The position numbers were made by a program, and so were the translations under genes. 64,000 nt of DNA, taken from Cytophagales bacterium (GTDB lineage Bacteria; Bacteroidota; Bacteroidia; Cytophagales; Spirosomataceae). The notes beneath the pieces are model-generated. The model worked only from the letters and a program-made list of their open reading frames with translations, did not search any database and had not been told where the DNA came from. Where the stretch lies: assembly GCA_004292855.1 (NCBI GenBank), contig RDXN01000052.1, forward strand, positions 1-64,000, given 5' to 3'. Of this stretch, positions 8,413-16,747 are shown one piece after another (positions within the stretch are counted from its first letter, which is position 1; each line of letters opens with the position of its first letter).

Positions 8413-8730
8413 CGAATGAACTATGTTGACTTTTTAAAAGATAAAATTGCCGTAAAGCGGGTAGTATGCCTAATATTTCCAAAAAGAATTTTTGCTAGTT
8501 ACCCACTAAAGAAATTAAATGTATTAACAACATTTTTTCATAGTAACCAAGGATAAATACTCAGATCTGGCATACGTTTTGTCAATGGATATTTTGAATG
8601 ATAAAATGACATTTTGTTTAACATTCACTAAGCTCCATTAACTCATATGTATAAACATCACAATCTAGTCCGGTGTATTTATGGAAGAATCTACAATAAA
8701 GGTTCTAAAGTAAACAACAAACAAAACGTT
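8413..8730. other. AT-rich intergenic region, divergent promoters
   Basis: About 318 nt between the divergent acyl-CoA ligase and astacin-like genes, much more AT-rich than its surroundings. I see no convincing ORF, RNA gene or long repeat. Both promoters should lie here; near 8437 the minus strand reads TATCTTTT, a one-mismatch -7 box for the ligase gene. Confidence 0.4.
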
Positions 8731-9579
8731 ATGAAGAAGAAAATTTATCAACTCAGTATGCTTGCCATATTGAGTTACGTAGTGGGCTGCACACCCCAAG
8801 ATCAGTTCGTCTTGCCTACGCCAGATAACAGCGTATTTGTACAAACCGAACGGGCCTACCCAGGTGAAACAGGTCCCTGGCTAAAGGGATTTTGGCTGAA
8901 CAACGAAGTGCGCTACCAGGCTATCAACGGCGAAGCCGTAATTGATGGGGACATGATTTTGCACCCGCACGACCTTTCCGATGAACCCCTCCCCCGCTCC
9001 GAGTCGACGGGGCGAACGCGGGTATCGGCGAAGTGGCCCAACAAGACGGTGATCTACCAGATGGACCCCTCGGTGCCTAATCCGGGTCTGGTTCAACAGG
9101 CCATTGCCCATTGGCAAAGCATGACGCCGATTCGGTTCGTGCAACGCACAAACGAGCGGGCTTTTGTGCTGATCCGTGGGGGAAGTGGCTGTTCGGCCAA
9201 TGTGGGGCGTGTGGGGGTGCAGCAATATGTAACGCTCAGCCCAAGCTGCTCCTTCGGTAGCATCGTTCACGAGTTGGGCCACACGGTGGGCCTATGGCAC
9301 GAGCAAAGCCGGGCCGACCGCGATAACCATATTATCGTGCATCTCCAGAACATTCAGCCGGGGGCCGAATACAACTTTCAGACCTACCCGCAAATGGGCT
9401 ACGATGGTTTCGATCACGGTACTGCGCTGGATTTTAGCTCCATTATGATGTACAGCCCGTTCGACTTTTCGAGCAACGGGCAACCAACCATCACCCGGAA
9501 AGACGGTTCGCTGTACTCTATTCAACGGAATGGTCTCTCCCCACAGGATGTGGCCACAGTGAATGCGATGTACCCTTAA
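8731..9579 (+). CDS. Astacin-type (M12A) zinc metalloprotease lipoprotein
   Basis: A 282-residue exported protease. The ATG at 8731 gives a typical lipoprotein signal with the lipobox cysteine at residue 20 (SYVVGC); an upstream ATG at 8647 would bury that signal, so it was rejected. The catalytic signature HELGHTVGLWHEQSRADRD (180-198) has all three zinc histidines and the Glu base. The Met-turn is SIMMY (237-241), with the fifth-ligand-type tyrosine. Astacins cleave extracellular peptides and proteins; here the mature enzyme is probably anchored in the outer membrane. The propeptide-like part precedes about residue 100. Confidence 0.93.
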   Translation: MKKKIYQLSMLAILSYVVGCTPQDQFVLPTPDNSVFVQTERAYPGETGPWLKGFWLNNEVRYQAINGEAVIDGDMILHPHDLSDEPLPRSESTGRTRVSAKWPNKTVIYQMDPSVPNPGLVQQAIAHWQSMTPIRFVQRTNERAFVLIRGGSGCSANVGRVGVQQYVTLSPSCSFGSIVHELGHTVGLWHEQSRADRDNHIIVHLQNIQPGAEYNFQTYPQMGYDGFDHGTALDFSSIMMYSPFDFSSNGQPTITRKDGSLYSIQRNGLSPQDVATVNAMYP

Positions 9580-9584
9580 GTGAA

Positions 9585-9703
9585 GTATGTAGGACGGGGC
9601 CGCCCGTGCGGTGAGGAGAGAGAAGTGAGGAGGGCTGGCGCAAACTTTTCGTGCGTCAGCAACTCCTAACTCCTCACCGCACGGGCGGCCCCGTCCTACA
9701 TAC
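9585..9703. repeat. 34-bp perfect inverted repeat with heptad words in the loop
   Basis: The arms 9585-9618 and 9670-9703 are exact inverse complements over 34 nt. The inner ends continue as heptad words (GTGAGGA, GAGAGAA, GTGAGGA; on the other side AACTCCT, AACTCCT). A smaller stem (CTGGCGC against GCGTCAG) lies between. The region separates convergent genes; the nupC-type stop codon starts at its last base. Confidence 0.88.
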
Positions 9704-10944
9704 TACAGAAGTAACCCCGCCAACGTGGCCGACATGTAGCTGGCGAGGGTGCCGCAGATGAGGGCTTTGAAGCCGAGTTTGGCGAGGTCGCTCCGGCGGC
9801 TGGGCGCAAGCTCGCTGATCCCACCCACCTGAATGGCGATGGACGAGAAATTGGCGAATCCGCAAAGCGCGAAGCTCACAATGGCAATGGTCTTAGGGTC
9901 GAGCGTTTGCTTGATTTTGACAAGATCCAGATAGGCCACAAACTCGTTGACCACCATCTTAGTGCCCATCAGTGCCCCTGCCACCTGGATGTCTTTGGTT
10001 GGTACGCCCATTGCCCAGGCAAACACCGAGAACAAACTGCCTAACAGGTAATTAAGGCTTAAGTTGTCCATTCCTAAAACATAATAACCGATCCGAAACA
10101 GGATGCTGTCGAGCAGGGCAATGAGCGCGATAAAGCCGATGAGCATGGCAATCACGTTGAAACCGACTTTGAGGCCCTCGCTGGCTCCGGCGGCAATGGC
10201 GTCGAGCAGGTTGGCGTGGTTCTTTTTGATCTCCACCCGAACAGTGCCTTGTGTTTCAGATACTTCGGTTTCGGGAAACACGATTTTGCTGATGACCAAC
10301 GCGCCGGGAGCCGCCATAATGCTGGCCGCTAACAGGTATGGAGCGGGTACGCCCAACGAGACATACACAGCCAACACGCCCCCAGCTATGCACGCAAAAC
10401 TGCCCGACATCGACGCGAGAAGCTCCGAATTAGTCATGGTTTTGAGGTAGGGCTTGACCATGATTTGGGCCTCCACCTGACCCACAAACGTGCTGGCCAC
10501 ATTACTCAGGGCCTCGGCTCCGCTCACGCCCATGAGCCACTTCATGGCGCGGGCCATCACAGCCACCACCCGCTGCATGAGGCCCACGTGGTAGAGAATA
10601 TTCACAAGCACGGCCACGAAAATGATGGTCGGGATAATCGAGAAGAAGAAGATAAAGTTGTTGCCCGGCCCAAAGGCTTTTGTCAGGACGTCGGGCTTGA
10701 CGAGGGGCGAAAACACAAACTCGGCCCCTTTGGAGGCCTTACCCAGCAACCGCTCCACGTAGTAGCCGATGGTCTGGAAAATCTGTTGTCCGATGGTGGT
10801 TTTTAACACGAAAACGGCAAACCCGAATTGGAGAGCCAACCCGACGCCTACCGTTCTGTAGTTAATTGCTTTTCGATTGTTCGACATTGCGTATGCAATG
10901 CCCAAAATAAGTACGATGCCGATAATGCCGGTGAAACGCTCCAT
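9703..10944 (-). CDS. Concentrative nucleoside transporter (CNT/NupC family)
   Basis: A 413-residue polytopic inner-membrane symporter that imports nucleosides with H+ or Na+. The family core motifs GQVEAQIMVKPYL and GSFACIAGGVLAVYV are intact, as is the late NEFVAYLDL segment. The length matches bacterial CNTs. It is a single gene with short flanking spacers. Ion and nucleoside selectivity are not deducible. Confidence 0.94.
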   Translation of the reverse strand: MERFTGIIGIVLILGIAYAMSNNRKAINYRTVGVGLALQFGFAVFVLKTTIGQQIFQTIGYYVERLLGKASKGAEFVFSPLVKPDVLTKAFGPGNNFIFFFSIIPTIIFVAVLVNILYHVGLMQRVVAVMARAMKWLMGVSGAEALSNVASTFVGQVEAQIMVKPYLKTMTNSELLASMSGSFACIAGGVLAVYVSLGVPAPYLLAASIMAAPGALVISKIVFPETEVSETQGTVRVEIKKNHANLLDAIAAGASEGLKVGFNVIAMLIGFIALIALLDSILFRIGYYVLGMDNLSLNYLLGSLFSVFAWAMGVPTKDIQVAGALMGTKMVVNEFVAYLDLVKIKQTLDPKTIAIVSFALCGFANFSSIAIQVGGISELAPSRRSDLAKLGFKALICGTLASYMSATLAGLLL

Positions 10945-11004
10945 GCAGTGATAATCTGATTACGGTTTGGCCCGAAAGCCCGCGAAGATACACCGCAACC
11001 GGGA

Positions 11005-11586
11005 TTATTGCACCAACAGGTTTAAATCGAGCGCGAAACCCGGCAGCACGTCTTCGCCGGAAAGTACGGGCGTGCCTGCTATCTCCTCGCGCTCCTGAGC
11101 GGGTCGATACACGTATGTTTTTTGCTCGTCGAGATCAATCAGCCAGGCTAATCGGCAACCGTTGGCCATCCAGTCGTCCATCTTCTCAAAACAGTCTTTC
11201 AGCCGGTCCGATTGTGAGCGGAGTTCGAGCGCAAAGTCGGGGCAAACGGGCGCAAATTTCTTCCGTTGCGTTGCGGTCAATCGCTCCCACCGTTCCATTG
11301 ACATAACCGACACATCGGGGGACATCACAGAGCCATCGGGCAAACGGAAAGCCGCCGACGAGTCGAACACTTTACCAAACTTTACTTTGCGATTCCAAAG
11401 CACGAAATCCGCATTTATTTCAGAGTTATTGGCTCCCGTTTCGCTGCCTGTTTGGCCCATAACAATAATATCGCCGTTTTTACGACGCTCGAATTTCAGA
11501 TCAGGGTTATCCTGACAGAAGCGGAAAAACTCATCGTCGTTCATGCGAAGGTCTTCCGGGATGTGCATTCTGACCGTTTCTAGCAT
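11005..11586 (-). CDS. Uma2 family (DUF820) putative endonuclease
   Basis: A 193-residue protein with the restriction-like fold of the Uma2 family. The motifs are SPDVSVM (Asp) and DFALELRSQSD (E-x-R/K type) followed by MDDWMANGCRLAWLID. Uma2 proteins are abundant in cyanobacteria and some Bacteroidota; nuclease activity is predicted from the fold and their cellular role is unclear. It starts 15 nt after the stop of ppk1 on the same strand and is probably co-transcribed. Confidence 0.85.
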   Translation of the reverse strand: MLETVRMHIPEDLRMNDDEFFRFCQDNPDLKFERRKNGDIIVMGQTGSETGANNSEINADFVLWNRKVKFGKVFDSSAAFRLPDGSVMSPDVSVMSMERWERLTATQRKKFAPVCPDFALELRSQSDRLKDCFEKMDDWMANGCRLAWLIDLDEQKTYVYRPAQEREEIAGTPVLSGEDVLPGFALDLNLLVQ

Positions 11587-11601
11587 GGGGTAAATATAGG
11601 C

Positions 11602-13923
11602 TTAAATGTCGGCAATGGCTCGTTCTTCGCTTTCTTCGAGATGGATTTCCGGGGCGGGTTTTTCGGCGTGTTCACCCTCGAATAAACGGGCCATCATGAC
11701 GTCGAACAGGTTCACATCGAAGAACTTTTTGTGAATGTTAAATGGCTCCTCTCCTTCAGGCACTTCGCATTTTGTGTACGTGCCGTCTTCGTTTAGCTCA
11801 TAGGCATTCACGTTGTCGCGCAGGTTGTAGTCGAGAATATGAATCGCCTGTTGTTGTACGCGCTCGTCGGCCAGCAAAAACAGCGATTCGATCCGGCGGT
11901 CGAGGCTGCGCACCATCAGGTCGGCACTGCCGCCGTATACTTTGGGTTTGCCGTTGTTATGGAAATAGAAGATCCGGGTGTGTTCGAGGTAGTCGCCCAC
12001 AATGGAGCGCACGGTGATGTTTTCGCTCAGGCCCGCCCGCTTGGGTCGCAAACAACAAATGCCCCGTACAATGAGCCGGATGGGCACACCCGCCTTGGAG
12101 GCTTTGTACAGTTCGTCCATGATGGCTTTGTCTTCGAGCGAGTTGATTTTGATGCAAACCCCGCTCGGCACGCCCTGTTTAGCGTTGTCGGCCTCCGTCC
12201 GAATCAGTTCGATCAACTGCTTGCGCATGTTGCGCGGGGCCGTAATGAGGTACTGATACCGGTTGGGCAGCGAGTGACCCGTAATGACGTTGAAGAACTC
12301 GGCAATGTCGCGGGTAATAACCTCGTTGGCCGTAAGCAAGCCAATATCCGTATACATTTTGGAGGTTTCCTCGTTGTAGTTGCCGCTCGACAGGTGAGCA
12401 TACTGCACAACGCGGTCGCCCTCGCTCCGCACCACGAGCAGTAGCTTGGTGTGGGTTTTGTAGCTGCTGATACCGTAGATTACAAAGCAACCCGCCCGCT
12501 GCAATCGTTGAGCTTCGCGGATGTTGTTCTCTTCATCGAAACGGGCTTTCACTTCAAACAGCACCGACACGTGTTTTCCGTTTTCGGCGGCTTTGAGCAG
12601 GGCCTCGGTTACGCGGGATTGTTTCGCTAACCGATAGATTGTCAGCTTAATAGCCAGTACACTGGGATCTTCGGCGGCTTGCTCCAGCAGTTGAACCACC
12701 GGCTCGAAGTTATTAAATGGGTGGTGCAACATCAGGTCGCGTTCGCGGATGGTCTCGAAAATATCGGCCATCTTGTCGCGGCTCGACCCAGCCCGTTGCA
12801 GGCCCACCGGGGGCACGGGCGGGTGCGGCACGGGCATGTCGTCTTTGAACTCCGGGTTTTTGATAATCTGCCACAGGCTCGTGAAGTCGATCAGCGAGGC
12901 TGCTTCAAACAGGTTATAATCGTCGATTTCCCAGCGTTTTTTGAGCAGATTCAGCATCCATTGTACCCCCGGTTCCTCATGATCGACGGTTTCGATTTCG
13001 ACCCGCACCACACGCCCCAACCGCCGGTTTTTGATCTTCTGTTTCACCTCATCAATAAAATCAACCTCAACATCGTCGCTTTCTTCGAGCGTAAAATCGC
13101 CGTTACGCGTGATCCTGAACAGGTTAGCCGACAGAATCTCAACGTTGCGGTAGAGCTTTTTGATGTTGTGCCGGACAATCTCTTCAATGGGCAAAAACAA
13201 AACCTCACTAGCCTTATCGAACGTCATGAAACGCGGCAGGTTGGCCGGAATCTGCACAAACGACAACCGTTGGCGGTCGTCTTCGTCGCCTTCCATCACC
13301 TTGCGGTCGCTGTTGGCATCTGTATTCTGCGTCACGACCCCGAAAATCAGCACCTTCGCCAGCAGCACCGGGAAGGTGTGGGTGTAGTCGTAGAGCATGG
13401 GCGTGAGCGTCGGGTAAATCGTCCGGTCGAAGTAGTCGTTGGCCTGCGCCTGCTCGTTGCGAGTGAGGTCGGTGAGGCCTACAATACGAAGTTGATTCTT
13501 GGGGAACTGGGGGAGCAAATCATTCGTAAATACCTCTTGCTGAGCTACATTGAACTGTTGCATGGCCGTAAACAGAGCCTTCCGAAAGGGCACCTCGCGC
13601 AAACCCGAATAATCGACCCGCTGTTTATGATAATCCAGATAGTTGTACAAGCTACCGACCCGGATGGTAAAAAACTCATCCAGATTGGAGGCTGTAATGG
13701 CTAAAAACTTTAGCCGTTCCATCAACGTCCGGTGTGGGCTACGAGCCTGATCGAGCACACGTTCATCAAATTTCAACCAGCTCAAATCACGACTCAGGTA
13801 GTCGCTTTGATCAATGACGCTGCTTACTTTCTCGCTAACTTTTGCCATACCCATCGAATCAGTTTCAGGCGAATTTTTTGAGGGTTGGGTGAATCGGTTC
13901 AGGATTTTGCGGATCATGGGCAC
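11602..13923 (-). CDS. ppk1: Polyphosphate kinase 1
   Basis: A 773-residue enzyme that reversibly polymerises the gamma-phosphate of ATP into polyphosphate. The N domain opens with YLSRDLSWLKFDERVL, followed by the head domain and the two PLD-like C domains. The autophosphorylated histidine lies in AHLSSGNYNEETSKMYTD, and the second catalytic segment is SADLMVRSLDRRIE. About 40 residues precede the conserved start of the domain, so translation might begin later (for example at MGMAKV), but 13923 is plausible. A Uma2 gene follows in the same operon. The C-terminal acidic tail is normal for the group. Confidence 0.95.
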   Translation of the reverse strand: MPMIRKILNRFTQPSKNSPETDSMGMAKVSEKVSSVIDQSDYLSRDLSWLKFDERVLDQARSPHRTLMERLKFLAITASNLDEFFTIRVGSLYNYLDYHKQRVDYSGLREVPFRKALFTAMQQFNVAQQEVFTNDLLPQFPKNQLRIVGLTDLTRNEQAQANDYFDRTIYPTLTPMLYDYTHTFPVLLAKVLIFGVVTQNTDANSDRKVMEGDEDDRQRLSFVQIPANLPRFMTFDKASEVLFLPIEEIVRHNIKKLYRNVEILSANLFRITRNGDFTLEESDDVEVDFIDEVKQKIKNRRLGRVVRVEIETVDHEEPGVQWMLNLLKKRWEIDDYNLFEAASLIDFTSLWQIIKNPEFKDDMPVPHPPVPPVGLQRAGSSRDKMADIFETIRERDLMLHHPFNNFEPVVQLLEQAAEDPSVLAIKLTIYRLAKQSRVTEALLKAAENGKHVSVLFEVKARFDEENNIREAQRLQRAGCFVIYGISSYKTHTKLLLVVRSEGDRVVQYAHLSSGNYNEETSKMYTDIGLLTANEVITRDIAEFFNVITGHSLPNRYQYLITAPRNMRKQLIELIRTEADNAKQGVPSGVCIKINSLEDKAIMDELYKASKAGVPIRLIVRGICCLRPKRAGLSENITVRSIVGDYLEHTRIFYFHNNGKPKVYGGSADLMVRSLDRRIESLFLLADERVQQQAIHILDYNLRDNVNAYELNEDGTYTKCEVPEGEEPFNIHKKFFDVNLFDVMMARLFEGEHAEKPAPEIHLEESEERAIADI

Positions 13924-13951
13924 TAAAATTTACTGACAAATGATAAACAAA

Positions 13952-13975
13952 GAAGCGGGCGAAATGGCCCGCTTC
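13952..13975 (-). terminator. Intrinsic terminator after gyrB
   Basis: A 9-bp GC-rich stem (GAAGCGGGC, 13952-13960, with GCCCGCTTC, 13967-13975) followed on the minus strand by a T-rich stretch, 17 nt past the gyrB stop. Confidence 0.85.
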
Positions 13976-13991
13976 TTCATCAATTCTATAC

Positions 13992-16016
13992 TTAAACGTC
14001 GACGCGGGCGTATTTGGCGTTCCGTTCAATAAAATCTCTTCGGGGAGCCACATCGTCGCCCATCAGGGTCGAAAACACGTGATCGGCATCGGCTGCCGAC
14101 TCAATCGTGACGAGTTTGAGGCTCCGGCGGTCGGGGTCCATCGTCGTACTCCACAACTGTTCGGCGTTCATCTCGCCCAGACCTTTGTAGCGTTGCACGT
14201 GTACGTTCTCTTCACGACCTGAGCCAGCCAGCGTTTTTACGGCCTGCTCACGCTGTTGCTCAGTCCAGCAATATTGCTCTTCCTTGCCTTTCTTGACCAA
14301 ATACAGGGGCGGCTGCGCAATGTAGATATTACCATTATCGATCAGGGCCTTCATGTTCCGGTAGAACAGGGTCAGAATCAACGTACGGATGTGGCTCCCG
14401 TCGACGTCGGCGTCGGTCATGATAATAACCTTATGATACCGCAGTTTGTCGAGGTTCATCACCGTCTCGTCGTCTTTCTTTTCCAGGCGAATACCGAGAG
14501 CCGTCCAGATGTTCTTGATCTCTTCGTTCTCGTAAATCTTGTGTTCGAGGGCCTTCTCGACGTTCAGGATTTTACCACGCAGGGGCAAAATGGCCTGGAA
14601 CGCCCGATTGCGACCCTGCTTGGCGGTTCCGCCCGCCGAGTCTCCTTCCACGAGGTATATTTCGCATTTTTCAGGGTCCGTATCGGAGCAGTCGGCGAGT
14701 TTACCGGGTAATCCCGCTCCCCCCATAAAGTCCTTGCGGTCGGCCATGATGCGCTTGTAGGCCTGCTCGGCGGCAATCCGCGCCTGCGCCGACACGAGCA
14801 CCTTTTTCACGATGCCCTGCGCCGTTTTGGGGTTTTCCTCCAGCCAGGTTTCGAGCAGTTGGTCCATCGCCTGACTCACCGCCTTCACCACGTCCTGATT
14901 GCCCAGCTTGGTTTTTGTTTGGCCCTCAAACTGAGGCTCGGCTACCTTCACCGAAATCACGGCGGTGAGGCCCTTGCGGAAATCCTCGCCGGTAAAGGTC
15001 AGTTTGCCGAGGTTCTTGAACTTGTCGGCGTTTTTGTCGGCATATATTTTCAGCACCCGCGTGAGGGCCGAGCGGAAACCCTGCACGTGGGTGCCGCCCT
15101 CGTGGGTATTGATGTTGTTGACGTACGAAAGCACGTTCTCCGAAGCCTCGTAGTTGTATACGAGCGCGACCTGCACGGGCGTTGAGCCTTTGGTGCTCTC
15201 CATGTACACGGGCGTCATACCATCGAGTGAGGGGCGGGTTTCGTCCAGATACTTCACAAACTCGATGAGGCCACCCTCCGAGAAGAAATCGTCGTTCCGA
15301 ATGGGCGCACCCGTTTCGTCCAGTTCGCGCATATCGTTCAGGAAGATGTGAATCCCCTTGTTCAGGTAAGCCAACTCGCGCAACCGGCCCGCAACGGTAT
15401 CATAGCGGAAAACGGTTTCGGTAAAAATGGTCGAATCGGGCTTAAACTGGGTAATCGTGCCCGTCTTGTCGGTCTCGCCAATAATCCGCACGTCGTACTG
15501 TGGTGCGCCGATGATGTATTCCTGCTCGAAAATTTTGCCTTCCCGATGCACCTCCACGCGGGTCTTTGTCGAGAGGGCGTTCACGCAGGATACACCCACA
15601 CCGTGCAAGCCACCCGACACCTTGTACGTGTTCTTGTCGAACTTGCCCCCCGCGTGGAGCATCGTCATAGCCATCTCAAGGGCCGACTTACCTGTTTTGG
15701 TGTTAATACCCGTTGGAATGCCCCGCCCGTTGTCTTGTACGGTGATAGAGTTATCGGGGTTGATCGTCACGTAAATGGTGTCGCAGTGACCAGCCAATGC
15801 TTCGTCGATAGAGTTATCAACGACTTCCCAAATCAGGTGGTGCAATCCTTTGACGCCCACATCACCAATATACATGGCCGGACGTTTCCGCACGGCTTCG
15901 AGTCCTTCGAGTGCCTGAATACTGTCGGCACCATAGTCGCCAGTTACTTTCGAGGTATCAAAGTCCTTCTCAACTACTTCAGCCTGAATGTCGCTTTCGA
16001 TCAATTCGTTTGTCAT
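13992..16016 (-). CDS. gyrB: DNA gyrase subunit B
   Basis: A 674-residue ATPase subunit of the type II topoisomerase that negatively supercoils DNA. The GHKL ATP-binding segments EVVDNSIDEALAG, DNGRGIP and GGLHGVGVSCVNALS occupy the N-terminal part. The TOPRIM motifs are LVEGDSAGGTAKQGRNR and MTDADVDGSHIRTL. The KLADC region and QRYKGLGEMNAEQLW toward the C-terminus favour GyrB over ParE. Length is typical for Bacteroidota without the long insertion of E. coli GyrB. It is monocistronic, with a terminator downstream. Confidence 0.96.
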   Translation of the reverse strand: MTNELIESDIQAEVVEKDFDTSKVTGDYGADSIQALEGLEAVRKRPAMYIGDVGVKGLHHLIWEVVDNSIDEALAGHCDTIYVTINPDNSITVQDNGRGIPTGINTKTGKSALEMAMTMLHAGGKFDKNTYKVSGGLHGVGVSCVNALSTKTRVEVHREGKIFEQEYIIGAPQYDVRIIGETDKTGTITQFKPDSTIFTETVFRYDTVAGRLRELAYLNKGIHIFLNDMRELDETGAPIRNDDFFSEGGLIEFVKYLDETRPSLDGMTPVYMESTKGSTPVQVALVYNYEASENVLSYVNNINTHEGGTHVQGFRSALTRVLKIYADKNADKFKNLGKLTFTGEDFRKGLTAVISVKVAEPQFEGQTKTKLGNQDVVKAVSQAMDQLLETWLEENPKTAQGIVKKVLVSAQARIAAEQAYKRIMADRKDFMGGAGLPGKLADCSDTDPEKCEIYLVEGDSAGGTAKQGRNRAFQAILPLRGKILNVEKALEHKIYENEEIKNIWTALGIRLEKKDDETVMNLDKLRYHKVIIMTDADVDGSHIRTLILTLFYRNMKALIDNGNIYIAQPPLYLVKKGKEEQYCWTEQQREQAVKTLAGSGREENVHVQRYKGLGEMNAEQLWSTTMDPDRRSLKLVTIESAADADHVFSTLMGDDVAPRRDFIERNAKYARVDV

Positions 16017-16356
16017 ACGTATACCTAAAATGTTCTCAAGACCTCCTGCATTAGGCGATTATACGCGGTTTAGGAGCGCACCGAAGGGGTGCATTTGAGA
16101 TTGTAAAAATACAAAATTTTTACGCAATTTCCTAGTATCTGTTTGCATGGTTGCGGTAAGACACAAAAAAACGCGGCTCTTACGGAGAACCGCGCTTCCA
16201 GGCGTCTTTTTAGGCCAATGAATGCCTGTTTTCCTGCTTTCTGACCCCTACTTACTTCCTGTTTTACTCGCTCGAAAGCTAAGGGGGTTTGTAAAGGGCG
16301 ATTTCTAAGAAAAATCGTATTGTTGGTGTGAACAAAGTTGAGCTTGAAATTAGTGC
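16017..16356. other. gyrB upstream region
   Basis: About 340 nt between gyrB and the next minus-strand small gene. It holds the terminator at 16165-16194, a small hairpin GCACC-GAAGG-GGTGC (about 16077-16091) within the gyrB leader, and AT-rich DNA around 16105-16130 that probably contains the gyrB promoter. An ORF at 16070-16360 reads across the terminator and is not believable as a gene. Confidence 0.5.
16165..16194 (-). terminator. Intrinsic terminator on the minus strand
   Basis: A stem CGCGG-CTCT (16172-16180) pairs with GAGA-A-CCGCG (16185-16194) with one mismatch. On the minus strand it is followed by seven T residues (A-run 16165-16171). It ends transcription from the small gene at 16357-16539, before gyrB. 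Confidence 0.75.
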
Positions 16357-16539
16357 TCATCTACTTTGACTTATTCTTTCGCGGAGCAAACGGATTTCTG
16401 CGTTTTTCTCCACCAGTCTCTCCGCAATAGATTGAACATCCGACAGAATTTGGTCGAGCAAAACTGTGTGCAAAGCAAGCTGTGCGGTGCGTTTTGCCAA
16501 CAGAAATTCGATACGATCAAGATAGTTTTCGGATGTCAT
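16357..16539 (-). CDS. Small helical hypothetical protein
   Basis: A 60-residue product starting MTSENYLDRIEFLLAKRTAQ. It is almost entirely predictable as amphipathic helix with heptad hydrophobics and charged residues, suggesting a short coiled coil. A longer start at 16587 would run into the palindrome at 16574-16706 and was rejected. The downstream intrinsic terminator supports a real transcript. I recognise no family. Confidence 0.5.
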   Translation of the reverse strand: MTSENYLDRIEFLLAKRTAQLALHTVLLDQILSDVQSIAERLVEKNAEIRLLRERISQSR

Positions 16540-16573
16540 TGTTCCAAAAGTGTGCTGAAAGGCATTTATACAG

Positions 16574-16706
16574 GTGCTTTTTGTCATTCCGACCGGGCCG
16601 CCGGAGCGGGAACGAGGAATCTATTGTGCCTCTTCTCAAGTTGACTGAAAGGGGATTAGATTCCTCGTTCCCGCTCCGGCGGCCCGGTCGGAATGACAAA
16701 AAGCAC
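16574..16706. repeat. 49-bp perfect inverted repeat
   Basis: The arms 16574-16622 and 16658-16706 are exact inverse complements over 49 nt, enclosing 35 nt. The arm contains GTCATTCCGACCGGG, recognisable as a widespread Bacteroidota intergenic repeat. It lies between lysS (stop at 16748) and the small gene on the same strand. Confidence 0.92.
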
Positions 16707-16747
16707 TTGCCCTAAAATCGAGTCAAGCAAAGATAACAATTCTTACC

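Noticed and set aside
12679-13704. Plus-strand ORF (341 codons)
   Set aside because: Antisense to ppk1, with no recognisable domain.
16070-16360. Minus-strand ORF of 96 codons upstream of gyrB
   Set aside because: It reads through an intrinsic terminator with a seven-T tract and has no plausible protein features.
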